Shown here: in pieces, positions 1 through 9,891 of the stretch
Layout: every line of letters starts with the position of its first letter
Position numbering within the stretch: the stretch's first letter is position 1
DNA from: Pseudopyrenochaeta lycopersici
Taxonomy: Eukaryota > Ascomycota > Dothideomycetes > Pleosporales > Pseudopyrenochaetaceae
Assembly (NCBI GenBank): GCA_003313425.1
Contig: NHZP01000005.1
Location: 930,001 to 994,000, forward strand
DNA: 64,000 nucleotides
Direction of reading: 5' to 3'
Translations under genes and position numbers: made by a program
Notes under the pieces: generated by a model
What the model was told of the DNA's origin: nothing
Databases searched by the model: none
Seen by the model: the letters and a program-made list of their open reading frames with translations, nothing else

Positions 1-2
1 GC

Positions 3-1567
3 AAGAGAAGGACAAAGGCATCGCTCGATGCACAGGTTGCGCCCGCACCACCCATCGTCGACGAGAAACCGCCTGTGCAGCAGTCGCCCACACCGCAAAC
101 AAGACCTAGTGAACCGGCGCCCGTCTTGCAGTCAGAGCAGCCGCCCGCTGTTACCCAGGCTCCACGCGTCTTGAGCAATCCTGAACCTAACTTTCATAGC
201 AATCCGAATCTGTCTCACATCAGTGTCGCGCCCTCAACACCGCGACCGTCTAGCTCAGGCCAGCGGTATGACCCCATTCGAGGAGGTGTATTCGAAACAA
301 AACCTCAGGCACCAGCGAGCGCACCACCGCCCATCTCGCCGCCCCTTAACCGTGCAAGCGCATCCCCATCAATCACGAGTCTAATTGACCCTCCATCAGC
401 CAGCAATTCTTTTTATTCGCACCCTGTGAAGCTTCAGCAACAGTCTTTAGTCACGTCAGCGCCCGTGTCACCTGCTGGCTTCTCCACGCGACCAGGGCCG
501 ACCCTTCCTTCCCAAGACATCCCACAGCAAACACAACAGTCACAGCAACCGCAATCTCAACTTCCACTGTCGCAACCCTACGCCAGCGCAACTGCGACGC
601 CTATGCCCATGGAAATCGACTCTGAGTCCAATAAGCAAGCGTCCGTCCCCATGACAAAGACCATCTCTACCAACTCTGGTACACCCTCGCATTCGAACGC
701 TCCCACGCCGCCCCCCAAGGCTGCTCGCCAGAAGGAAGCTCCCCCACCGCTTCCGACTGGTAGCGGTCTCCTGTCAGGTACGCCATTTGGACCTGTCGCA
801 AGCGCCAACGGTACCTCCGAAACTCAAGGCACCAATATTTGGCTCACCTTCGCTCTGAAGGGACGAGACAATGTCACCATTAACTTTGCACAAGAGGTTG
901 AAAGAAAGTATGGCTTCGCTGCTCTACATCCTCGCATTGCTGCTCGTCGTGAGCGTCAACGCCAGATCACGGCAGCTGGGGCTGCTCTGGAACGAGCTGC
1001 AGGCGGCACTTCGAACGATGACATGTCTGTTGATCTGTCGGAAAATGAAAGCAATGTCGAAATGGGAGGCATGGATGATGAGACCTCGGCTCGCGAAAAT
1101 GGAGGTAAGAAGCGTCGAAAGAGGAAGCAAGAGGACTACGATAAGGAGGATGATTTCATCGACGACACTGAGCTTGCCTGGGAGCAGCAGGCTCTCATGG
1201 CCAAGGACGGCTTCTTCGTCTATAGTGGCCCACTCGTCACCGAAGAAAAGCCAGCTATAGAGAGGTACGTGCCATGGAGTTCATTTCACAACAACGTATG
1301 ATAACATTGAATAGGGCTGATGGCACCGTCAGACGCGGGCGAGGGCGTGGGCGCGGTGGCACAGTACGAGGAGAGACATCAGGCAGAGGCCGAGGTCGCG
1401 GCGGTGGTCCTGGCTCTCGTGGCGGCTCCACTGTCCGCAAACCTCGTGTCACCAAAGCTGACCGTGCTATGATGGAGCAGGAGAAACAGGCGCGTGAGAA
1501 TTTAGCTGCGACGATTGCAGCGAAGCAACCTCTCTCCACTTACGCTGGTCAAGCTGGTGCCACGTAG
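3..1567 (+). CDS. HPC2: HPC2/ubinuclein-family histone chaperone subunit, 3' part
   Basis: The gene runs in from the left edge, and the frame is open from base 3. Exons are 3-1264 and 1315-1567, joined across a GTACGT...TAG intron. The visible protein has a long Pro/Ser/Gln-rich disordered region. A conserved block (NIWLTFALKGRDNVTINF) follows, then a Hpc2-related domain containing YDKEDDFIDDTELAWEQQ and DGFFVYSGPL. The second exon encodes an RGRGRG-rich basic tail. In yeast and animals this family is a subunit of the HIR/HIRA complex, which deposits histone H3-H4 independently of replication and represses histone genes. The HRD motif makes the family call strong. The N-terminus and full length lie outside the window. 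Confidence 0.85.
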
Positions 1568-2485
1568 ATCGATCGGCTCGCCTGGTGTACATACCTGCAA
1601 AAGGAGCCTCATACAAAGTCAGGTTTTAACTGCAAATAGCACACTTGCGAGAACGAGCCGGAACCCGCGTATGACACTGGAGTAGCACCCGCGAATTTGT
1701 CTGCACATTTGTGCAAGTTGTCTGCAAAAGAAGCATTGAGTCAGTTATTATCCGGATCTAATGTCTGTATTTCATATGCTGTCTATGCTTTAGATCGTTC
1801 TCTATGTTGTTTTTCATGCTCCTATACTTGTACGATACCCACTGTAGATGTCCTGAGCACCGCCCGGGAGTCGAAAGACGACGAGGAAGAAGAAGAAGAT
1901 GATGATGATGATGGTGATGTCATCGGTAAAGGCATTTTTGATTTAAGCAACAGGCTTTGGAGGTGCTTGTACCTGCATAGGCACAATATGTGACGTCTCC
2001 CATGTGTTTGTGGGTATGCACCGCCCCAGGGTTTCACGATACTTTTCGACCTTCGACACTGGTATAGCCACATATGATATATATACACCTTTTGCTGTTT
2101 GATTGTTTCCGCTTACATTCGAGAGCTGGCTATTGGTGTGTTAAGTTATGATAGACCTAGCACCATGGCCAAAACCAACGGGTGCTTAAGATGGACTAGG
2201 GAAAGGTCAAGTGAGATTCTCGTGAGGCTTCACAGAGGACATGGAAGCAGGCGCAGAGTACAAACGTTATTGCACGTTCTGGCCGCTAGGAAAGGACGAT
2301 TGTATTACGCTCCTAGTGTAACTGGAGGATGCTGGAGGTGAAGGCGCGGTAAAGACAAGTACAACTAAAAGCAAAGCTTCACACGAAATGCCAATTCGAA
2401 AGCTACGTTGTGGTTGTGCAAAGACCTGACAGGACGTACGTTGGGCGCTCCAACAACGGAGAAGGAGTGTCCTGTTGCTTCAGTA
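1568..2485. other. Intergenic, no gene seen
   Basis: The stretch lies between the 3' end of the HPC2-like gene and the 3' end of the CBP6-like gene, so the two genes converge. It holds a GAN-rich trinucleotide tract near 1878-1918. Short open frames here lack conserved motifs. Confidence 0.6.
1878..1918. repeat. Purine-rich GAN trinucleotide tract
   Basis: Imperfect GAC/GAA/GAT triplets, ending in about five GAT units, form a microsatellite in the convergent spacer. The tract reads as Asp/Glu in one frame, but no gene supports that reading. Confidence 0.8.
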
Positions 2486-2939
2486 CTAGGTCCAACGAAT
2501 CTTCATCTTCCATTCATCAAGCTTAGCCTGCCACCAGGTCTTGTGAGGGGCTCTCGAAATCTCGTCCATCAGCTTGCTGTAATGAAGCGGCGCAGATGTC
2601 GGCTTCAGAACGGCAGGCGACAGGGCGTACTTTGTGCTGTATCGTTCTTCCAGGAGTGAGTAAAGTGCATTCACTTGGGCTTGTTCACGTTGAGGATTAA
2701 GCGGTGAAGGCGTCGCGACTGTGGTGGGCTTTGCGGGTACGGAGGATGACGGTTGCGGGCCAGACTGCACGCCATACGGCAGGCCGCGATGCTCGATTGC
2801 GCGTGTGAAGGGAAGGTTTGGGCGCAAGGCGTCCTTGGGCCAGAGAGAGAGGAGACGGGTGTACTGCTTCGCTATCTGCCAGACATCAGCGTCACTCGGC
2901 TCGCATGGGGTCCAACTGCGCGCATACTGTAGTTGCCAT
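2486..2939 (-). CDS. CBP6/UQCC2-like mitochondrial complex III assembly factor
   Basis: I model a 12-nt first exon (2939-2928, Met-Ala-Thr-Thr), a 52-nt GTATGC...CAG intron with branch site GCTGAT, and a second exon 2875-2486. This gives 133 residues. The protein starts IAKQYTRLLSLWPKDALRP and ends with a block around EERYSTKYALSP and HYSKLMDEISRAPHKTWW. That is the pattern I know from fungal Cbp6 and animal UQCC2, small matrix proteins that work with Cbp3/UQCC1 on cytochrome b translation and assembly. The unspliced frame has no usable Met near the conserved block, which is why I prefer the micro-exon. The gene diverges from BSD2, with 306 bp between start codons. The family call rests on remembered motifs. 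Confidence 0.68.
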
Positions 2940-3245
2940 GGTGCAATGGGTGGGTGAGGGCGCAATTCCAACTGGGGCCTTTCCAAAAAGTCGATGATGC
3001 GCCTGAGCCGCCGGCAAGGGTGGCGCCTGGTGTGTGCGGTGGCTTCGCATTGTGGAACCGCCCAGAAAGCGCCGGACTTGGGTGCGACACACGCCCAGGC
3101 TGCTGACACGGCTTGCACTGCTGCATTCACGACTGCAACACCTGCACTGCTGGACACATCACGCCCGCCGACTCTGCTGTCTCCTACCACAATCCTCCAC
3201 CCACCTTGCTGCCACAGCATTGCACAGCAGCCCTCGCGCGCCGAC

Positions 3246-4455
3246 ATGCCTAGCCAGGGCTACGAAAGGGTACGTTGCCGCCGCCCATGCGATGCAGCAT
3301 GCGCCCCCGCTGCCCCTTTTGCTTGCCATGAGCCCGGCACCACCAGTACTGACAGGACCGCGCAGGTCGCCGGCCACGATGAAGACGACTCGCCCGTGGC
3401 ATCGCTATCAACACAACAGTGGCCGCCCGCGTCACCACCCCCGTCCTTCCGCTCGCACACATCCTCTCCGGCCAACGGCGCTTCGCGACGTCTCTTGTCC
3501 GACGATCCACTCGCAAATGACGAAGACCGCACACTCGCCGATACCTTCGACTCAGACTCGGACGACGAGCAGGATGCGGACGGGCGCGACGACCGCCAGC
3601 GGCTGATGCGGGGGAATCCACACACTGAGCCCGCGCCGGCTCCGCTCGGCATTCAAAGGAGAGTGACAGAACTGCCCGTCTTCAACACGCAGGCGCCGAG
3701 CAGTGGGCGTGTCTACGGTGGAGGAAACGGGGGGGTGTGGGCGAATCTCAGTGCGAAGCCGACAAGAGGCGAAGATGCTGAGGAAAAGCCTCCGGTACGT
3801 ACTTGCAATCACTTCCCTTGGCACTACCCTGCAGACACTTGCTAATGTCCATCAGACTTACGAGCAGGCCGCCGCAGATGCAACTCCCCCCTACTGGGAA
3901 ACCACTATCCTCGCCCCCGGCACCTTTGGGGACGAGGTCTTCGTTGAAGGCCTACCTGTGGGCTCCCTCTTCAGTTTCATCTGGAACGCCATGATCTCAA
4001 TGTCCTTCCAGCTTGTTGGCTTCCTCCTCACCTATCTCCTGCACACCACACACGCTGCGAAGAACGGATCGCGTGCCGGCCTCGGCATCACACTCGTCCA
4101 ATTCGGCTTCGGCTTCCGCTCTGCTGTGCTGAGCCCAGGCAACGGCAACAACGACAACCCCGGCCAAGGCTTCGAAGGCGGCATACCGAGCGATCCAAAT
4201 GCACACGATTTCGACCCTGATGCGGTGGGCAGTCCAAGTACCGCTGGCGCAGACATGACACCAGCTACGAGCGCCATAACCGGGAGCGACTGGCTGGCCT
4301 ATGGTCTGATGATTGTTGGCTGGTTCATCTTAATCAAGAGCGTCTCAGACTTCATTCGCGCCCGGCGGCACGAGCAACTCGTGCTACAATCTCCAGATCG
4401 GGGTTTAGGTGTTGCGGTGGTAGCAGAAGGCGAGAGCCCTGAACGGAGTGTATAA
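3246..4455 (+). CDS. BSD2: BSD2/NDFIP-family metal-homeostasis adaptor
   Basis: Exons 3246-3269, 3366-3794 and 3856-4455 give 350 residues starting MPSQGYER. The N-terminal half is acidic and disordered. The second splice junction creates PPTY, a PPxY motif of the kind bound by WW domains of Rsp5/NEDD4 ligases, followed by ADATPPYWETT. Hydrophobic segments then appear around GSLFSFIWNAMISMSFQLVG and near SDWLAYGLMIVGWFILI. A family-typical YLLHTTHAAKNGSRAGLG stretch lies between them. Known members sit in Golgi/endosomal membranes and recruit Rsp5 to metal transporters and other cargo. The order of motifs matches fungal Bsd2 closely. Intron 1 is 96 nt and open in frame. Confidence 0.88.
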
Positions 4456-5385
4456 ACTTTGTTCTTCCGCAAAAGCCTTAGACGGGCATATCTACAGCGA
4501 TTATTGATGCATCTGGATTTGGAGTTTTGTTATGGATATCTTTCTAACCTAGAAGAGAATCAAAAATTGATTCTCTTGACTTGGGTTTTGGGGTATGAGA
4601 GGGAAGCTGGCGCTGCTATCATAGCACCTGGGGTTGACTGCCTAGTACCTCCTCCCGCATACTGCACGATTTCCTTGTTGTCTATATCCTAATGCGTCAG
4701 AGCATCTGGCATGGGACCATTATTCTCCATAGAATAACACCTTCGGCGTCGCCATCAACATTCCACCAAACAGTGTAGTCTTGTGGATTGGTCAATTTCT
4801 AGTTCGCATCATTCTGAATGAACCTGCACTTTTTTTGCATACTGGAAGGTTTTGCTCCTTGGCATCATATTTACTCATTAAAATCAACAATAGCCACAAT
4901 GGCATGCCTGCTTCCTCCGGCCCAGGCGGTACTCGGCTGGCCAAGCGTGCCCAGGTGGAAGTGTCTGGCACGCGTTGTCATCTTCCAAAAACAGCCTGCC
5001 GTCATGCAGCACTTGTGATGGCTCCGACTACACTTTGCGTTTGTAATTGGTGAATTGTTGGCAGCCATGTTTTGCATCCATTGTTGCGGTCCAGGACTGT
5101 TGTTGTATCAAGTGTTGCCGATCAACAATGATGGCTTTCCAGTTAATTTCATCTTCTGGTCAGCGATCCCTTGGCGGTCTGACGAAAGCCTCTAAGCCAC
5201 TGCTTGCCACACAGGGCTTCCTGTCTTTTTGTTGCTGGTCTGTTTGAGCCAATGCAGCACGGCGGCTTGGGAGCGCGTCATGGACAATGCCCAAGACATG
5301 AAGCAGGTCCCTAGGGGACATTGTTCCGAATTTATGACCGATATGTTAAATAGCCTGGACGTTTCGCGCCTACAATGATCATTTC
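4456..5385. other. Intergenic, no gene seen
   Basis: The stretch holds the downstream flank of BSD2 and the upstream flank of the PEBP gene. The open frames are below 95 codons, overlap one another and lack motifs. Confidence 0.55.
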
Positions 5386-6217
5386 ATGTCACACACAAAC
5401 GATATGTTTAGCAGGATTATTGTGGGTGGGCTCACATTGTTGACGAGCGTTGCCTCTGCACAAGTTGACGCTCCCGCTGACGAGCAACTCACCATCACGT
5501 ATGGAAGCCGAACTATTCACGCGCCCGGTGCGCTTATGCATCCTGGTCGTAAGTGTACATACCCTATAGGATTTCCTAGACGCCTAATTGATTATTACAG
5601 ACATGACAAATGCACCCAACATCAGCACACCAACTTGGGGCACACCTACAGACTCCGGAATCCTCCTCATGATCGACCTCGATGCCCCTCTAGATGGCTC
5701 TCGCGTCAGCCTCCTCCACTGGCTTGTCACAGATCTGACTCCTGTAACTGATGACAGCCTTCTGTCATCAGAAATGGCAGTGTCTCTCAATATTCCCGAC
5801 GCCAAAGTACCCTACATACAACCCGAGCCACCAGTTGGAGACGTTGCGCACACTTATCAGTTCTATCTTTTCTCGCCACAACCGTCAGGCTTCGCTATTC
5901 CTGCTAAATATAGTAACCTGGCGGAGAATCGGGCCCCTTTTAATCTCACCGAGTTCCTCGAAGATACGGGATTGGAACAGACACCCATTGTTGCGAGAAA
6001 CCATTTCAGAGTACGAAATCTGGCTGGTCATCCCACGATGACGTTTCCATCTCCAAGGACCAGCGAAACGAGCCCAATCTTAGGTACGCTGCCGAACCAG
6101 ACTGGCGCAATTGAGGAATCGACTGGTGCTAGAGTTCCTTATCCGACGGCAATGGAGGGCCCCATGGCTTTGCTAGTTGCTCTGCTTACCGGACTCACGG
6201 CTTTTGTTATGGAATAG
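5386..6217 (+). CDS. Secreted phosphatidylethanolamine-binding (PEBP/YbhB-like) protein
   Basis: Exons 5386-5548 and 5601-6217 are joined across a 52-nt GTAAGT...CAG intron and give 259 residues. A hydrophobic leader (MFSRIIVGGLTLLTSVASA, after an in-frame upstream Met) suggests secretion. Translation may start at 5386 or at 5404. PEBP signatures are LLMIDLDAP, then SLLHWLVTDL, and AHTYQFYLF. The C-terminus ends in a hydrophobic stretch after a Ser/Thr-rich linker, which could be a GPI-anchor signal. PEBP proteins bind anionic ligands, and yeast Tfs1 inhibits carboxypeptidase Y. The role of this extracellular form is unknown to me. Confidence 0.8.
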
Positions 6218-6600
6218 AATTACAGGCAGTATAAAATATGTATGCTCATATCGATGGTGTTCATTTCTTCTTCCTTGAGTATATCATTTCGTAGAGGGAC
6301 CTAAGTTGGGGCCAACTTGGAGTCTCGAGTTTGCAGAAACAAAAATCCGAGACAAGGAGAGCCCGAGGGAGGAAACCACATATGTTAAGGCTATTTTTTG
6401 ATGCAATGCCGACTTCTACGGCAAAGGCATAGCGAGTGGAAGTACAAAAATCTATCCTCTATAATTTTCTCGACATCTTTGTTTCAAGCTGTGGTGAGAC
6501 AGCTATGAAGCCTTCAGATGCCATGGCCGAAAAGTCGGCACTAGGCCAGATCCATACGCATAAAGCTAACTCAATCAAACATCCAGTACTCGATGAATGG
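6218..6600. other. Convergent spacer, no gene seen
   Basis: A 383-bp gap separates the stop codons of the PEBP gene (+) and the adenylosuccinate synthetase gene (-). It probably holds both 3' UTRs. I see nothing else in it. Confidence 0.55.
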
Positions 6601-8046
6601 CTAACTCACTTGTGACCTAGTGATCATGTGATCGCGTGCTGGCCCAACGCCGATCCACTTGACCTTGACACCAACAAAATTCTCAATGTACTCAATATAC
6701 TTGCGTGCCTGGCTGGGTAGATCGTAATAAGTCTTTGCACCGGTCGTGGGCTTCTTCCATCCGGGAAGTGTCTCGTAGTGAACCTCGACTTGCGATAGAA
6801 TCTCGGGATTCGAAGGGAAGCCTTCGAGTTGTTGGCCGTTGATTGAATATGACGTCGCGACCTTCAGTTCATCAAAGTCGTCGAGGACGTCAAGTTTAGT
6901 GAGATTAATGGCCGTGTAGTCGTTGCAAGCGTGCGAGTGCTTTACTACAACGAGGTCAAGCCAGCCACAACGTCGCTTGCGCCCAGTGGTTACGCCGACC
7001 TCGTGGCCAACTGACTGAAGCTTGTCGCCTAGCTCGTTGAGTTGCTCTGTGGGGAACGGACCGCTGTTCCAAATTAGATATTCATCGACGACCAAGCCGC
7101 ATGGTTTTGTTCACTTACGATCCAACGCGGGTCGTGTACGCTTTCACGACACCAATGACTTCTTTGAGAGACCGCCATCCTAAACTGAGACCTGTGATGA
7201 CACCCCCAAGGCCCGTATTAGATGAAGTGACGAATGGGTAGGTTCCGTAGTCAATATCCAGCATCAATGCATTGGCGCCTTCGACCAAAATCTTGGTGTT
7301 CTTCTCTTTGGCTGATGCCAGCAGGGGGATTTGATCAACAATATATGGAGCGAGCTTCTGGCGCAGGTCCTACAGGCACGACGTTAGCGGTGGCCCGTAT
7401 GCTGCGCATGAAGCGGGTCCATCTACCTTGAACCTTGCAACCTCTTCCTCGGGGTCGTACTTCAGCAGAGGACCGAAGCGCTTCTGGTATCCCGCAGCCA
7501 ACCTTCTGAATTTCTGCTCGAAGATTTCTTCGTCGAAAAGATCGCACATGCGGAGACCACTCCTGGTCATCTTGGTGCTGTATGTTGGGCCAATGCCCTT
7601 CTTAGTGGTACCTATATCGGAGCAATCAGCGGTGGATGGCATCAAGCGGCAGGCGAGTATCCCTCACCAATGAAGCCTCCGCCCAGCTCGACTTCCTCCA
7701 GGCCGTCCACCAGCTGGTGGACATCAAACACGACGTGGGCCCTGTCCGAGATGAAGATGCGGCCCTCGGTCTTCAGGCCGTGCTTCTCCAACGCCTCGAG
7801 TTCCTTGAAGAAGCTCGGCACGTGGACCACACAGCCGCTCCCAATGACATTGACGCAGTTCGGGTTCACAAGGCCGGATGGGAGGATGTGGAAATCGTAC
7901 GTGACGCCGTTGGCGACAATAGTGTGGCCAGCATTGTTCCCGCCCTGGGCGCGGCAGCAGATTTGCGACTCGTGGGCGAGGATGTCAGCGAGCTTGCCCT
8001 TGCCTTCGTCGCCCCACTGGGCACCGAGGACAACAGTGACGGACAT
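6601..8046 (-). CDS. ADE12: Adenylosuccinate synthetase
   Basis: Exons 8046-7668, 7611-7427, 7369-7119 and 7063-6601 give 425 residues, normal for the family. The enzyme joins IMP and aspartate using GTP, the first step from IMP to AMP in the cytosol. Residues 5-20 carry the nucleotide loop [14 protein letters not shown]. Next come [22 protein letters not shown] (restored across intron 1), [18 protein letters not shown] and [12 protein letters not shown]. The start at 8046 puts MSVTVVLG directly before the P-loop. An in-frame ATG at 8151 would add 35 unconserved residues. The last residues after MITR are less typical, so an additional 3' intron is possible. Confidence 0.95.
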
Positions 8047-8548
8047 ATTCCGCGCAGGACGAGAGAAGACGACGAGAGACAGGCAGTTGCGGCGGCCGAT
8101 GAGTATTTCACTTGGCTGTCGGGGGCGGGCAGGGTCAGTCGGAACATCCAATCAAAAGATTTGCGCGTCACAAATGTCGCAAAAGGCGGCTTGCTGGAGA
8201 TGCGTATCTCGGAGAGTGACTCAGACGGCCCAATTGCACTCACTGGATTAGGTCTTCCCAACACATGTCGGTAAAATAACACAGTCGCGCGCCCAAAGGT
8301 CTGTTTGGATGAGGCAAATGCTGGCTCTTCTTGCTGCGCAACCTCTTCTCTGCCCCGCCATGCCTGCCCCACCATGCAGGCGATGCCGCAATTTCAGACG
8401 CAACTGGTTCATGACGTAACGAAGCACGTGTTTGCACATTCACCACGATATGTAGCGAAGACCACACCTTTCTCGACCTTTGCATTCATCCTCACCACAA
8501 AAAGAAAAAGATTACGCAAGTACACTTCTCAACTCAACTTATTCTTCT
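8047..8548. other. Upstream flank of ADE12 and downstream flank of AA9 gene
   Basis: A 502-bp spacer between two minus-strand genes, serving as the promoter side of adenylosuccinate synthetase. It contains TGACTCA at 8217-8223 and a CACGTG at 8425-8430. A 212-codon plus-strand frame overlapping it is antisense to ADE12 and has no motif. Confidence 0.55.
8217..8223. promoter_or_regulatory. TGACTCA, possible Gcn4/CpcA- or Bas1-type site
   Basis: The heptamer lies about 171 bp upstream of the adenylosuccinate synthetase start. In yeast, TGACTC elements serve Bas1/Pho2 and Gcn4 in adenine-biosynthesis promoters, and CpcA/Cpc1 binds the same core in filamentous fungi. A 7-mer also occurs by chance, so only its position supports a function. 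Confidence 0.35.
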
Positions 8549-9407
8549 TCAGCCGCTCCACACAGCAGGCCCTGGAGGCTGGTAGCCATCAGGTGCTGCT
8601 AGATAGTCATTCAAATTGACAAGAATCCCAGCATCATTGCTCTTGTACGCACCCGGAAGCGCAACAAGAGGTCCCGGTGTTCCGCTTCCCCCGCCCGTGA
8701 TGTTGATCTGCGAGCAGCTCAAGTAAAATTGTGCTTTATTTGGCTGCATTGCCATGTGCAAAGCTATGTGCTCCACACGGAGCAGGTATTCCCCGTTGGG
8801 TGTTGCCGCCGGAATTGTCGCATTGGGCGTTTTGTATTCATCTGACATAAAGGTAAGTACATTGGCCGAGCAGAGGTTGGCAGGCTTGAGCAAACCTACT
8901 CTGGCCTGGCCAGGTCATCTGCTTCGCCGCATCAACCTTCGGCTTTGTTGTTGAAATCTTGAACCACACTGCACCGCCACCACCCCAAGACTTTGCATTG
9001 CTCCCAGTAGGCACCTTCGCTAGATAATACTGCGTGGGTCCTGGATGGTTGACTTGCTGCGTAGACAGGTAGTGGATGTTCGCACCGGCAGGCACAGAAA
9101 GAACGTTCGCAGCAAACTTGGAGGAATAGCAACGAATATCAGCGACAGTGGGGCTCTGCGCATGTACAAAGTGAGTGGATGTCCCACATGCAGTATATGC
9201 AGAATGTACTTGCTTCGATGCCTTGCTTCGTGTTTACGTTTTTGGTCTCTCGTGTTACCAACCAATCCTTTTCTTCAGCTCTGCCATTTACGACGAGGCG
9301 AGGAAAGGTGTCTTTCCTTGTCAGTGAAACAGGCTTCAGGGCGTGAAGAACAACATACAGTGTGCCTGTGCCGCTGCAGCAGCAAGAACGATACTGGTAA
9401 GGAACAT
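8549..9407 (-). CDS. AA9 lytic polysaccharide monooxygenase, secreted
   Basis: Exons 9407-9359, 9311-9238, 9155-8900 and 8841-8549 give 223 residues. The signal peptide [15 protein letters not shown] is followed directly by His16, so the mature enzyme begins with the copper-brace histidine ([11 protein letters not shown]). The second brace His is in [14 protein letters not shown]. The outer-sphere His is in VEHIALHMA, and the axial Tyr lies in [21 protein letters not shown] and PPGPAVW complete the AA9 pattern. These copper enzymes cut cellulose or hemicellulose oxidatively outside the cell. There is no CBM1 or linker. The protein ends AVWSG, where many relatives have a terminal Cys. The intron 2 donor (GTAAAC) was chosen because only it keeps frame into the next conserved block. 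Confidence 0.9.
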
Positions 9408-9891
9408 CGTGATCAGGCAGTTGTCAATATGGTACCAGTACATACGTTCGATGTCTTATTTATGCGGAATTTGGCCCAACGGAGGCTTAACAAATTGAAT
9501 GGGCATGGTAGTTCTAAGATATATGGGTAATGTCATCCTGAACTCGTTCCTTCAGCCTATGAGGGCTCACAAAGTTATTATAGCAATACCATTCACAGGG
9601 ATCTTCCAAAGATTATACAAGATGAACAAGGGCCAAGTGCCGAGCTGTTTATGGATGTCGCCGCCCACCATAGGAATAGCAGCGTGACCTTCTCCCATCT
9701 GGGCATTAAAATTCCAGTCGATATTGCTCATGTAAGATCTAGCTGGCGAGGCGCTCGGAAGACTGCTGAGTGCAAATTGCGAGAAAAAAAACTTGATTTT
9801 CCGCATCCTGTGTACCGTACTATGACGCTAGTAACGACATTAAAATAGACGCAAGGTGCATGATATCACATCTCAACATCAAGTCTTGTGC
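9408..9891. other. Promoter side of the AA9 gene, no gene seen
   Basis: A 484-bp spacer between the AA9 start and the stop of the upstream minus-strand permease gene. It has no convincing open frame. Confidence 0.5.

Noticed and set aside
2994..3845. 283-codon reading of BSD2 exons without splicing
   Set aside because: It extends upstream of the ATG at 3246 and stops before the membrane region; the spliced model restores the PPxY motif and membrane helices.
7636..8274. 212-codon plus-strand frame over adenylosuccinate synthetase
   Set aside because: It is antisense to conserved ADE12 coding sequence and has no motif; long antisense frames arise from GC-rich codon bias.
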